A DNA stretch of 64,000 nt, taken from contig JANQQF010000160.1 of the NCBI GenBank assembly GCA_028285035.1, forward strand, positions 1 to 64,000, written 5' to 3'. How positions within the stretch are numbered: the stretch's first letter is position 1; the number at the start of each line of letters is the position of its first letter. Below the pieces are notes generated by a model. It was not told the origin of the DNA and searched no databases. It was given only the letters and a program-made list of their open reading frames with translations. The stretch comes from Phycisphaerae bacterium. Lineage in GTDB: Bacteria; Chloroflexota; Anaerolineae; 4572-78; J111. Positions 9,125 through 17,021 of this stretch are shown here, one piece after another. The translations under genes were made by a program, and so were the position numbers.

Positions 9125-9191
9125 GTAATTAGTAAATAGTAATTGGTAAATGATGCTTCGTGCATGTCATTATTTACTATTTACTAATTAC
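9125..9191. repeat. Perfect 18-bp-arm hairpin after the flavoprotein gene
   Basis: GTAATTAGTAAATAGTAA at 9125-9142 is perfectly complementary to 9174-9191. The central loop itself contains TGC-TTCGT-GCA. The AT-rich stem is not followed by a T-run, so it looks more like a dispersed repeat than a classical terminator. A degenerate copy is at 5288-5345. Confidence 0.7.
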
Positions 9192-9247
9192 CATTTACCG
9201 ATAGAACATGACATCATTTGACAAGAATAATGCAAGAAGAGGACAAA

Positions 9248-10561
9248 ATGAGAAACGCAGAAGAAATAAAAGCGTTAGACAAAAAACATATCATTCGCGG
9301 CTGGACGGTGAATGAAAAAACAAATCCGTTGGTGGTCGAGCGCAGTGAGGGGATGTATTTCTGGGACACTGATGGCAAACGGTATTTGGAATTTTCATCA
9401 GGGCTGGTCAACCTCAATCTGGGACATCAGCACCCCAAAGTGGTTGAGGCGATCAAAAAGCAGGCGGACCAGTTGTGCTACATCCACCCCGGCTTTGCCA
9501 CCACTGCAAGAGTGGAGGCCGCTGCCGCCATCGCCGAGATCACGCCGGGTGATCTGAACCAAATTTTTTTCACCACCAGCGGGGCCGATGCCAACGAAAA
9601 TGCCATCAAATTCGCCCGCTTCTACACCGGGCGCTACAAAATTCTGGCAAAATATCGCTCCTATCACGGTGCCACAATGGGATCGTTATCACTAACCGGC
9701 GATAAACGTCGCGCCCCCGCTGAGCCAGGCATGGCGGGCGTGGTCCACTTCCCCGATCCCTTCCCCTACCATCCGCCGCATGGGGTGGCCCCTGAGGATT
9801 TGGGAGAGCATTACGCCCAGCACATTGAGTATTTGATCGAATGGGAAGGACCACAAACCATTGCCGCGATCTTCCTAGAAACGCAGGCAGGCAGCGGCGG
9901 CGGTTATCACGAATTACCCGCTGGCTTCCTTGAACGAATTCGAGAAATTTGTGATCGGCACGGTATTTTGCTGGTATGTGATGAGGTGATGGTTGGCTTT
10001 GGTCGCACGGGCAAATGGTTTGCGGTTCAGCACACGGATGTGGTGCCGGATATGATTACGATGGCGAAAGGTTTGACCTGCGGCTACGTACCGTTGGGGG
10101 CCGTGGCTGTTTCTGACCGGATGATGGAGAAGTTGGGCAAGGAACAACTTTGGGCGGGCTTGACCTACCACGGTCACCCGCTGGGTTGTGCCACTGCGGC
10201 GGCGACGATCCAAGCCTACAAAGAGGAAAACCTGGTTGAAAATGCAGCCAATATGGGCAAGGTGATGCTGGAGCGGTTGGAGCAGATGAAGGCGGCCCAC
10301 CCGATGATTGGCGATGTGCGTGGCTCTGGATTGTTTGGCTGTCTGGAGTTGGTCAAGGATCACACCTCCAAGACTCCGATTTCGGCTGAGTTGCAGGCCA
10401 AAATCAAACCGATGTTGATGGCTCGCGGTCTGAGTACCTTGGTGAAAGGGCACATCATCTTCACGGGTCCGCCACTAATTGTGACAAAAGGGCAGTTGTT
10501 GGAAGGTTTGGATATTATTGAAGAAGTTGTGTGTGAGCTTGAAAAAGAAGCCGCAGTATAG
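9248..10561 (+). CDS. Class III (omega) aminotransferase, PLP-dependent
   Basis: About 437 residues with the fold-type I class III marks: SGADANENAIKFAR, the PLP-phosphate/aspartate region LLVCDEVMVGFGRTG and the Schiff-base lysine in TMAKGLTCGYVPLGA. It moves an amino group between an omega-amino acid, amine or amino alcohol and an oxo-acid. The ATG at 9248 (AGAAGAGG just upstream) is preferred over TTG 9218 and ATG 9230. In this setting it could process the deaminated or demethylated betaine skeleton. Substrate choice cannot be read from sequence. Confidence 0.9.
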   Translation: MRNAEEIKALDKKHIIRGWTVNEKTNPLVVERSEGMYFWDTDGKRYLEFSSGLVNLNLGHQHPKVVEAIKKQADQLCYIHPGFATTARVEAAAAIAEITPGDLNQIFFTTSGADANENAIKFARFYTGRYKILAKYRSYHGATMGSLSLTGDKRRAPAEPGMAGVVHFPDPFPYHPPHGVAPEDLGEHYAQHIEYLIEWEGPQTIAAIFLETQAGSGGGYHELPAGFLERIREICDRHGILLVCDEVMVGFGRTGKWFAVQHTDVVPDMITMAKGLTCGYVPLGAVAVSDRMMEKLGKEQLWAGLTYHGHPLGCATAAATIQAYKEENLVENAANMGKVMLERLEQMKAAHPMIGDVRGSGLFGCLELVKDHTSKTPISAELQAKIKPMLMARGLSTLVKGHIIFTGPPLIVTKGQLLEGLDIIEEVVCELEKEAAV

Positions 10562-10867
10562 TTAGTAACCTGAGTTCGATTAAATGGTAATATTTTAATC
10601 TTCAAACAGGTCATTTCGACGACGAAGGTTGCAAAGCCAACTTTGCCCGCAATCTTCTAGGTTGAGAAGCTTCTCAAACAGCAAATATGAAAATTTCTCT
10701 CTGCGCTCCACTTCGTTCCGCTCCATTCGAAATGACATTAATCTAACGTCGAAGTCAGATTAACACCAAGATTTGCAGAATAAACACAAACATCACAAAG
10801 AATCTTTGCGTATTTTGTAACGTTTTTAGATTTTTTGTGTTAAATCAATTAATAACGGAGAAAATTA
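10562..10867. repeat. Intergenic region with MITE-like inverted repeats
   Basis: GTCATTTCGA at 10610-10619 and its complement TCGAAATGAC at 10727-10736 bound a ~127-bp GC-mixed segment with internal partial symmetry (AGGTTGAGAAGCTTCTCAA). It looks like a non-autonomous element. From about 10763 to 10846 there is a second, imperfect inverted repeat ending in TTTTGTGTTAAATC, related to the one at 6533-6610. No ORF is supported in the gap. Confidence 0.55.
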
Positions 10868-11251
10868 ATGGACACTGAACGTTATGAAAAAGGGCTAGAG
10901 ATGCGCAAGTCTGTATTGGGGGCCGAGTATGTTGAAAAATCTCTGGCCAAGGCAGATGATTTTACTCGCCCGTTTCAAGAGGTCATCACTGAATTTTGCT
11001 GGGGCTTTGGCTGGAGTGACGAACGTATTCCACCCAAAACTCGCTCGTTTATGAACCTGACCATGATTGCGGCTCTCAACCGCATGGAAGAGTGGGAGCT
11101 TCATCTAAAAGGGGCCTTGAAAAATGGGGTCACCAAAGGTGAAATTCAGGCCACGATCCACCACATCGCCATTTATTGCGGCATCCCCGCTGGCCTCAAT
11201 TGCCAGCGCATTGCCAAACGCCTGTTTGATGAAATGGAAGCGGCTGAATAA
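10868..11251 (+). CDS. Carboxymuconolactone decarboxylase (CMD/AhpD-like) family protein
   Basis: 127-residue all-alpha protein of the CMD fold: NLTMIAALNRMEEWELHLKGALKNGVTKGEIQ is followed by IAIYCGIPAGLNCQRIA, as in gamma-carboxymuconolactone decarboxylases. It lacks the CxxC of AhpD peroxidases (a single Cys in IAIYCG and one in NCQR), so a decarboxylase or lactonase-type role fits better. It closes the run of catabolic enzymes before the transporter. The actual reaction is unknown. Confidence 0.8.
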   Translation: MDTERYEKGLEMRKSVLGAEYVEKSLAKADDFTRPFQEVITEFCWGFGWSDERIPPKTRSFMNLTMIAALNRMEEWELHLKGALKNGVTKGEIQATIHHIAIYCGIPAGLNCQRIAKRLFDEMEAAE

Positions 11252-11280
11252 TTCAGCTTTGTTCTATTCGGTTACTAGGA

Positions 11281-11362
11281 CTTACGCGGTTACAAAGGAA
11301 AAAGCAAAACGGAACGTCTGAGACAAACAGGTTTAATTTTGTAATTCCCTACACCGCGTAAG
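11281..11362. repeat. Small inverted-repeat (MITE-like) element
   Basis: CTTACGCGGT at 11281-11290 is repeated in inverse as ACCGCGTAAG at 11353-11362, giving perfect 10-bp termini of an 82-bp segment. The left end reads TAGGACTTACGC, similar to ends of some IS families. It contains no ORF. It lies directly upstream of the strong promoter of the BCCT leader. Confidence 0.55.
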
Positions 11363-11390
11363 CATTAGTATAGTTTTGTAAAAATCATTT

Positions 11391-11418
11391 TTGACAAAAT
11401 ATTGATACATTATATAAT
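11391..11418 (+). promoter_or_regulatory. Strong sigma-70-type promoter for the BCCT gene
   Basis: TTGACA at 11391-11396, a 16-bp spacer and TATAAT at 11413-11418 match both consensus hexamers exactly. The start point would be near 11425, giving an unusually long leader of about 340 nt before the transporter ATG at 11766. Confidence 0.8.
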
Positions 11419-11452
11419 GGACATATAGTATCAATATATTTCTGATATATCA
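11399..11452. promoter_or_regulatory. Operator candidate overlapping the BCCT promoter
   Basis: ATATTGATAC (11399-11408) and its exact complement GTATCAATAT (11428-11437) flank the -10 box with a 19-bp gap. A third related palindrome, TGATATATCA, is at 11443-11452. Arms this long across spacer and start site are placed to let a dimeric or tetrameric repressor block transcription. No dedicated regulator gene lies next to it. Confidence 0.65.
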
Positions 11453-11585
11453 CCAATTCGACCCCCTATCCTCATATTTACCATCCACATTATAAATTCC
11501 TGTACCTTTCGTTCTGTGGGCTGCCGGACTATTTTGGTCCGATTATATTTTATTCATAGGTGTAGATACACAAGGAGGTGTAGAT

Positions 11586-11648
11586 ATGAGTAGGCTTAAA
11601 CCCACAACAAGTAAAGTTATCCCCTCAAGAAGCTCTGAATTTACCTGA
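11586..11648 (+). CDS. 20-codon leader ORF before the BCCT gene
   Basis: ATG 11586 follows a textbook AAGGAGGTG (11572-11580) and encodes MSRLKPTTSKVIPSRSSEFT then TGA. The sequence AGGTGTAGATA is repeated just upstream (about 11559) and at the ribosome site. Downstream, CCATAGA (about 11650) and TCTATGG (about 11702) can pair, and upstream CGGAC-N7-GTCCG (11525-11541) precedes an AT-rich run. This is the layout of a translated leader with alternative hairpins. The peptide has no homology I recognise. Confidence 0.45.
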   Translation: MSRLKPTTSKVIPSRSSEFT

Positions 11649-11765
11649 GCCATAGATTGTTTTAACAAAATAGGCCTATATAGTTGACCTTCCACAGGTT
11701 GTCTATGGTCTAATACAATCAGCAAACATTTCAAAACTTAATATGTGTTTTAGGAGAGGAACTTT

Positions 11766-13550
11766 ATGACTGCTACGACAGGTGAAAAAGCACGAAAAAA
11801 TTACACGGAACAGCGTAAGGCTGTTGAGGATCGTCTTCGTCAAGCCGAAATAGAACGTCAAAAGGCTATTGAAGAGCGCGATCAGTTTTATGGCTTACAG
11901 GTTGATCCTGAAGTCGAATATTATGAAGAAGTGTCCCATCGAGAGCCAGGTGATACCAACTGGGTCGGCTTTGGCTTTGATATTCATCCCTATGTCACCT
12001 TTATTGCGGGTGGCTTGTTAATCGTATTTGTGGCCTGGACCTTGCTAGCAGGTGAGCAGGCGTCGACTGTTTTTAGCAACATGCTTTCCGTCATTAGTTC
12101 AAACTTCGGCTGGCTTTATATTTCAGCGGCCAACGTGTTTGTGATTGCGATGGCGGTTTTTGCCTTTAGCCGATATGGTAAAATTCGGATCGGTGGGGTC
12201 GATGCCAAGCCGGAATTCACCAACTTTGCCTGGTATTCGATGCTCATCAGTGCTGGGATGGGGATTGGCTTGATGTTCTGGAGCGTGGCTGAACCGATCT
12301 TCCACTTTGGTAGCCCTTCACCGATGTTTAACACTGAAGCAGGCACGGCAGAAGCAGCCCAAGCGGCCTTTGCTGTGACGTATTACCATTGGGGTTTGCA
12401 TCCCTGGGGCATTTACGCGCTCGTTAGCTTGGGGCTGGCCTTCTTTGCCTACAATCGCGGGTTGCCACTAACCATTCGCTCCGTCTTTTACCCCCTACTG
12501 GGTGAGCGGATTTATGGCTTTTGGGGCAATGTTATTGACATTTTATCCGTTCTAGCGACGCTATTCGGTTTGGCAACATCACTAGGCTTTGGGGTCCAAC
12601 AGGTTTCGGCTGGACTTAACTTCTTGTTTGGTCTACCTACAGCCACGTGGTTCCAAGTTGTCCTCATTGCCATCATCACTGGCTTTGCCACAATGTCGGT
12701 TATCGCCGGACTGGACTCTGGGGTCAAAGTGCTCAGCGAATGGAACATTCGACTGGCTGCTGCCCTGATGATTTTTGTCTTGGTTGTGGGGCCGACGGTT
12801 TACATCCTCAGCTCATTCTGGCAAAATGTCGGCTTCTACATCCAGCGTCTACCGCAATTGGCCTTGTGGACTGAAACGTATCAATCTCCTGATAGTAACT
12901 GGCAAGGTGGCTGGACCGTTTTCTATTGGGGCTGGTGGATTTCCTGGTCCCCCTTTGTCGGGATGTTTATTGCCCGCGTTTCTAAAGGGCGTACCGTTAG
13001 AGAGTTTATTCTTGGGGTGATGTTACTACCCACGCTGTTGTCATTCTTCTGGATGTCTGTCTTTGGTGGTACCGCCATCTTCTTCGAGCAAACAGGCGCT
13101 GAAGTATCTCGTGCGGTCAACGCAAATGTGGCTACAGCTCTGTTTGAAATGTTCCAAAATCTGCCGTTAACCAACATCCTGTCATTTATCGGGATTGTCC
13201 TTGTTGTCTTCTTCTTTGTCACATCTTCCGACTCTGGCTCATTGGTTGTGGATCACCTAACCTCTGGGGGTAAACTCGACTCACCTGTGCCTCAACGTAT
13301 CTTTTGGGCCATTATGGAAGGTATTTTGGCTGCTGTTCTATTGCTAGGTGGTGGACTGAGCGCCCTGCAAACTGCCTCAATTACCGCTGGCTTACCCTTT
13401 ACGTTCGTGTTGCTCATTATGATTTATAGCCTTTACCGAGGCTTTAATGAAGAGTTATTCCACTTGGATGCGGTTGAGCTTAAAGATGTGATGGAACGAA
13501 CACCACTTGAGACGGAGGAAGGCCATATCATAGCACCTGCTTCTAAATAG
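11766..13550 (+). CDS. BCCT-family betaine/carnitine/choline transporter
   Basis: 594-residue carrier with 12 predicted membrane segments starting near residue 75. Family motifs are GMGIGLMFWSVAEP in TM3/4 and the signature WTVFYWGWWISWSPFVGMFIARVS with the tryptophan box that binds quaternary ammonium groups. It imports betaine-type compounds with Na+ or H+. The N-terminus carries a charged helix of about 45 residues (EKARKNYTEQRKAVEDRLRQ onward) likely to be a coiled coil, which could act in osmosensing or assembly. Good AGGAGAGG-like ribosome site at about 11752. It is the import step for the upstream enzymes. Confidence 0.95.
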   Translation: MTATTGEKARKNYTEQRKAVEDRLRQAEIERQKAIEERDQFYGLQVDPEVEYYEEVSHREPGDTNWVGFGFDIHPYVTFIAGGLLIVFVAWTLLAGEQASTVFSNMLSVISSNFGWLYISAANVFVIAMAVFAFSRYGKIRIGGVDAKPEFTNFAWYSMLISAGMGIGLMFWSVAEPIFHFGSPSPMFNTEAGTAEAAQAAFAVTYYHWGLHPWGIYALVSLGLAFFAYNRGLPLTIRSVFYPLLGERIYGFWGNVIDILSVLATLFGLATSLGFGVQQVSAGLNFLFGLPTATWFQVVLIAIITGFATMSVIAGLDSGVKVLSEWNIRLAAALMIFVLVVGPTVYILSSFWQNVGFYIQRLPQLALWTETYQSPDSNWQGGWTVFYWGWWISWSPFVGMFIARVSKGRTVREFILGVMLLPTLLSFFWMSVFGGTAIFFEQTGAEVSRAVNANVATALFEMFQNLPLTNILSFIGIVLVVFFFVTSSDSGSLVVDHLTSGGKLDSPVPQRIFWAIMEGILAAVLLLGGGLSALQTASITAGLPFTFVLLIMIYSLYRGFNEELFHLDAVELKDVMERTPLETEEGHIIAPASK

Positions 13551-13570
13551 TGTAGTCGGACTATATACAG

Positions 13571-13602
13571 GAATGAGGAACAATTTGTTCCTCATTCTTT
13601 AG
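13571..13602 (+). terminator. Perfect hairpin after the BCCT gene
   Basis: GAATGAGGAACAA and its exact complement are separated by a single T (13571-13597), followed by TTT. It lies between the transporter stop (13550) and the channel-receptor start (13623), so it likely ends or attenuates the BCCT transcript. Confidence 0.65.
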
Positions 13603-13622
13603 TCTGATATGGACTCAAACAA

Positions 13623-15761
13623 ATGAGACCAATTCGTCTGTTGTCTTTTGTATTATATTTTATCATCTTGCTCTTTGTTGCTTATAGCTCCCCCAGCAAC
13701 ACCGCAGCCCAAACGGAAGCCAGCCAAATAGGACAAGGTCGGACCATTCGTATGGCGCGGGCCACCTGGGATACAGGGTGGTTTCAGGCCGAGGTCTTCA
13801 AGCAACTCTTTGAGACGCTTGGCTACCAAGTCGAGGGGCCAATCACGTATGAAAATGAAGCGTTTTATCAGGCTGTCGCTCAAGGCGAGGTTGATCTATG
13901 GATTAATGGCTGGTTTCCACAGCACGACATCTACTTAACCGATGAAACCGTTCGATCCGCCGTAGAAGTCATCGGCTTTGAGGTACAAGGTGGGGCCTTA
14001 CAAGGCTACTTGATTGACAAAAATTCTGCCGACACCCTAAACATCACCTCTTTAGCTGACTTCAAACGCCCTGAAGTTGTGGCGAATTTTGATCCAGATG
14101 GTGATGGACGAGCTAATCTGATTGGCTGCAATGTCGGCTGGGGGTGCGCAAAAATCATTGAGCATCATCTGGATGCTTATGAGCTACAGCAGACCGTTGA
14201 GCATGTTCAAGGTGATTATGGACCCTTAATGTTCAACACCTTGTCTCAATTTGAGGCCGGAACGCCTGTCTTCTTTTACAGTTGGACGCCCAACTGGACG
14301 ATTGGGGCATTGGTGCCGGGTCAAGATGTGGTTTGGATAGAGGTACCATTTTCAAGTTTACCCGCCAATCAGGGGGGATCAGAAAGCAATACCATTGCTA
14401 CCGTTGAAGGATGCGTCAAGGTGCCCTGCAATTTGGGATTCCCCCCCAATGACATTCGTACGGTCGCCAATAAAGCGTTTATCGAGGCTAATCCGGCGAT
14501 TCGAACCCTACTCGAACAGGTGACAATTCCTCTCAATGAAATTTCTGCCCAAAATGCGTTGCTGTTAGCCGGAGAAGATGATACGGTCGATATTGTTCAA
14601 CATGCCGAAGCGTGGCTAGTACGTCATCAAACGGAGGTCGATCATTGGTTGGCTGAGGCCATCGCCTCAGCCGAGGTAGCAGGTGTTGTGACTGATCCTG
14701 CGCTCGAGTCATCCGAGGCTGACGCATCTACCGCAACTGATGCCGCCCCCTTACGAGTCGTCACCAAGACATTTGAACCATTTGTCATTTATGATTTGCA
14801 GACCCGCCAATACACTGGCTTCAGCATCGAGTTGTGGGAGGCTATCGCTGATGAACTTGAGGTTGACTACGAGTTATATGGGGTGAACAGTGTGGCCAAG
14901 TTACTGGATGACGTAGAGCGAGGCTCGGCGGATATAGCCACCGCAGGCATAGGCATCACCTCCACCCGTGAACAAACGCTCGACTTTTCACACACATCCT
15001 TTGAGTCTGGTTTACAAATTATGGTGGCTGACAATCGCGGCCTATTTGATGGAGTGTTATTCCGGGTCCTGGCCACCTTATTCACAGTTGACCTGATCTA
15101 CATCCTTGGCTTTCTTATTTTAATGCTTCTCATTTCGGCTCATATCATGTGGCTCTTGGAACGACACTACAATCCCGAGTTTCCGAGAGGCTATGTGGAA
15201 GGGGTGTGGGAGGCCTTTTGGTGGTCGGCGGTTACTGCGACCACGGTTGGCTATGGGGACAAAACCCCAAAGGGAACCCTTGGCCGCATCTTTGGTCTAT
15301 TTTGGATGTTCGCGGGTCTCTTCATTCTCGCCTACTTTACCGCTGGGGTGACCAGCACGGTGACCCTACAAGAGCTACAAGGCACAATCAATGGCCCTGA
15401 GGATTTAGCCAACAAGACCGTCGCCACCATTACCAAAAGTGCGGCGGATGAGTATCTGCTGCGGCAAGGCATTCAACCTGTCCAGTTCACAAATGAGGAC
15501 AGAATGTATAAAGCGCTGGAAGATGGTGATGTTCAGGCCATTGTTTATGATGCACCAGTCCTGCAACATTATGCCTCACACGATGGTCAAGGCAAGGTCA
15601 AAATGGTTGGGGTGATTTTTGAGGAGCTGAGCTATGGTATCGCCTTTGGTCACGACAGTCCTTATCGAGAAGAGGTTAATCAGGCCCTCTTGAAACTGGT
15701 TGAAAATTCTACCTACAAGGAAATCCACGACAAATGGTTTGGGGCTGAAGGTAGCCAATAG
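13623..15761 (+). CDS. ProX-type betaine-binding domain fused to a GluR0-like ligand-gated K+ channel
   Basis: 712 residues. Order: signal peptide (1-30); OpuAC/ProX-like domain (about 40-345) with Trp-rich sites W49, W53, W97, W221 and W225 that could cage a quaternary amine; Ala/Glu linker; SBP_bac_3 lobe S1 (about 375-475); TM helix (479-511); pore loop with the K+ filter TVGYGD at 541-546; TM helix (553-582); lobe S2 (585-707). This S1-TM-P-TM-S2 order is that of prokaryotic ionotropic glutamate receptors. R449 (TSTRE) and D643 (VYDAP) are placed to bind the alpha-carboxylate and alpha-amine of an amino acid. The ProX domain takes the position of the eukaryotic amino-terminal domain. No clear ribosome site precedes ATG 13623. 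Confidence 0.88.
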   Translation: MRPIRLLSFVLYFIILLFVAYSSPSNTAAQTEASQIGQGRTIRMARATWDTGWFQAEVFKQLFETLGYQVEGPITYENEAFYQAVAQGEVDLWINGWFPQHDIYLTDETVRSAVEVIGFEVQGGALQGYLIDKNSADTLNITSLADFKRPEVVANFDPDGDGRANLIGCNVGWGCAKIIEHHLDAYELQQTVEHVQGDYGPLMFNTLSQFEAGTPVFFYSWTPNWTIGALVPGQDVVWIEVPFSSLPANQGGSESNTIATVEGCVKVPCNLGFPPNDIRTVANKAFIEANPAIRTLLEQVTIPLNEISAQNALLLAGEDDTVDIVQHAEAWLVRHQTEVDHWLAEAIASAEVAGVVTDPALESSEADASTATDAAPLRVVTKTFEPFVIYDLQTRQYTGFSIELWEAIADELEVDYELYGVNSVAKLLDDVERGSADIATAGIGITSTREQTLDFSHTSFESGLQIMVADNRGLFDGVLFRVLATLFTVDLIYILGFLILMLLISAHIMWLLERHYNPEFPRGYVEGVWEAFWWSAVTATTVGYGDKTPKGTLGRIFGLFWMFAGLFILAYFTAGVTSTVTLQELQGTINGPEDLANKTVATITKSAADEYLLRQGIQPVQFTNEDRMYKALEDGDVQAIVYDAPVLQHYASHDGQGKVKMVGVIFEELSYGIAFGHDSPYREEVNQALLKLVENSTYKEIHDKWFGAEGSQ

Positions 15762-15876
15762 AGGTTAAAGTTTAATCGTTATGTAACGCTATATTTAGAG
15801 ACGTGAAATTTTTAACAATTAGAATTTTACAAAATTTCAAAGAAATGGTATATTACGACGAGCACTTAAATAACTT

Positions 15877-15897
15877 TTAGGTATCTTAAGTACCTAA
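15877..15897. promoter_or_regulatory. DtxR-type operator palindrome
   Basis: TTAGGTA-TCTTAAG-TACCTAA (15877-15897) is a 21-bp near-perfect palindrome, 30 bp before the DtxR-family gene. The TTAGGT/ACCTAA arms match the known DtxR/IdeR box. Autoregulation of the downstream gene is the simplest reading. Confidence 0.75.
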
Positions 15898-15927
15898 TCT
15901 TTTGAGAAAGTATTAAGATATAGATAC

Positions 15928-16641
15928 ATGTCAGCAAAAGAACTAACGCCAGACCACAAAATCAGTGAAACAATGCGGGATTACTTGGGCGAGATTTATC
16001 GCCTAGGCCAGGGTGAAGCTTGGGTTAGTACCACTATCTTAGCAGATCGATTGCACGTTTCTGGCCCGGCTACTGTTCGAATGGTCCGCCGTTTGCACGA
16101 AATGGGTTTGGTTGAACATCAGCCCTATCAAGGCATCCAGCTAACTGAACACGGTCAAAAAGTAGCTTTGCTGAATATTCGCCGCCACCGCTTGGTCGAA
16201 CGCTTTCTGGTCGAGGTGATGGAGTTCCCTTGGTACGATGTACACGATGATGCTGACGCACTACACCGGGGTATCAACCAAAAGTTGGAAGATCGCATCT
16301 CAGCAATGATGAATCACCCCCAAACTTGCCCCCACGGCGAGCCAATCCCTTCGCGGGATGGGGTTATGCCCGAAATCGTTGACTGGCCGTTGACCGTCGT
16401 TCCTCCCGGAACTAAGGGGCAAATCAGCCGGGTTAAAACTCATAGCGCTGACAAACTGAAATATCTGGGTGAGATTGGCCTTGTCCCCGAAGCCCCCTTT
16501 GAACTCATCAACCGCGCCCCTTTCAACGGCCCGCTTCGCCTAAAAATCGGTCGTGATGAACAGGTCATCGGCTCCGAATTAGCTGCTGCGATTTGGGTGA
16601 CGAGTTCAACCCCACTGGCACAACCACCAACTTCGGAATAA
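15928..16641 (+). CDS. DtxR/MntR-family metal-dependent transcriptional repressor
   Basis: 237 residues. The N-terminal winged helix (YLGEIYRLGQGEAWVSTTILADRLHVSGPATVRMVRRLHEMGLVEH region, about 18-60) precedes the metal-binding dimerisation domain with RRHRLVERFLVEVMEFPWYDVHDDADALHR. A C-terminal FeoA/SH3-like domain spans about 155-230. With bound Fe(II) or Mn(II) it would repress metal uptake genes. The box at 15877-15897 supports self-regulation. It is a single-gene unit, ending at a terminator, with no metal transporter in the window. Confidence 0.9.
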   Translation: MSAKELTPDHKISETMRDYLGEIYRLGQGEAWVSTTILADRLHVSGPATVRMVRRLHEMGLVEHQPYQGIQLTEHGQKVALLNIRRHRLVERFLVEVMEFPWYDVHDDADALHRGINQKLEDRISAMMNHPQTCPHGEPIPSRDGVMPEIVDWPLTVVPPGTKGQISRVKTHSADKLKYLGEIGLVPEAPFELINRAPFNGPLRLKIGRDEQVIGSELAAAIWVTSSTPLAQPPTSE

Positions 16642-17021
16642 GTTGAAATCCAATTACTTTTGCGCCTGGACACTACGTGCTCAGGCGTTTTTTATTTAGT
16701 TGTACACCAAAAAATAGTCGAATTTGCCAATCACTCAATCTAGAATATAATTGTCCAATCTTTATGGCATTCCTGACTAAATCCATAAAGTTGACTTGTG
16801 CCGCGAAGCCCTCTAGAGAATCTCCTCTCCGCAGAGCCTGATTCCCAAATCATAACACTATCTAATCACAAAACTTAATACCTAAGATTTGCCAGAACGC
16901 TCCTACAAAATTGGGCAATTCCTTTATCTGGTTTAATATCCCATCAATAAAAGCCAAAGTGCACTAACGGCAGCAACCTGTTTCTGCAAATCCATTGCCA
17001 ATACCAAACAAAGGAGACCGT
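16642..17021. promoter_or_regulatory. Intergenic region with terminator and inverted repeat upstream of the FAD oxidase
   Basis: CGCCTG (16663-16668) pairs with CAGGCG (16682-16687), followed by TTTTTT, a rho-independent terminator for the DtxR gene. CTTTATGG (16760-16767) and CCATAAAG (16783-16790) form an inverted repeat directly before TTGACT (16791-16796), a possible -35 box with only a weak TAGAGA -10. The repeat would be an operator for the next operon. The remaining ~200 bp show nothing further. Confidence 0.5.
16663..16693 (+). terminator. Rho-independent terminator of the DtxR-family gene
   Basis: GC-rich stem CGCCTG/CAGGCG with a 13-nt loop, then six T residues, 22 bp after the stop codon. 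Confidence 0.8.

Noticed and set aside
11525..11541. Intrinsic attenuator upstream of the leader ORF (CGGAC-N7-GTCCG plus AT run)
   Set aside because: The stem is only 5 bp and the following tract is mixed A/T, so it is too weak to call a terminator. It is mentioned only as part of the leader.
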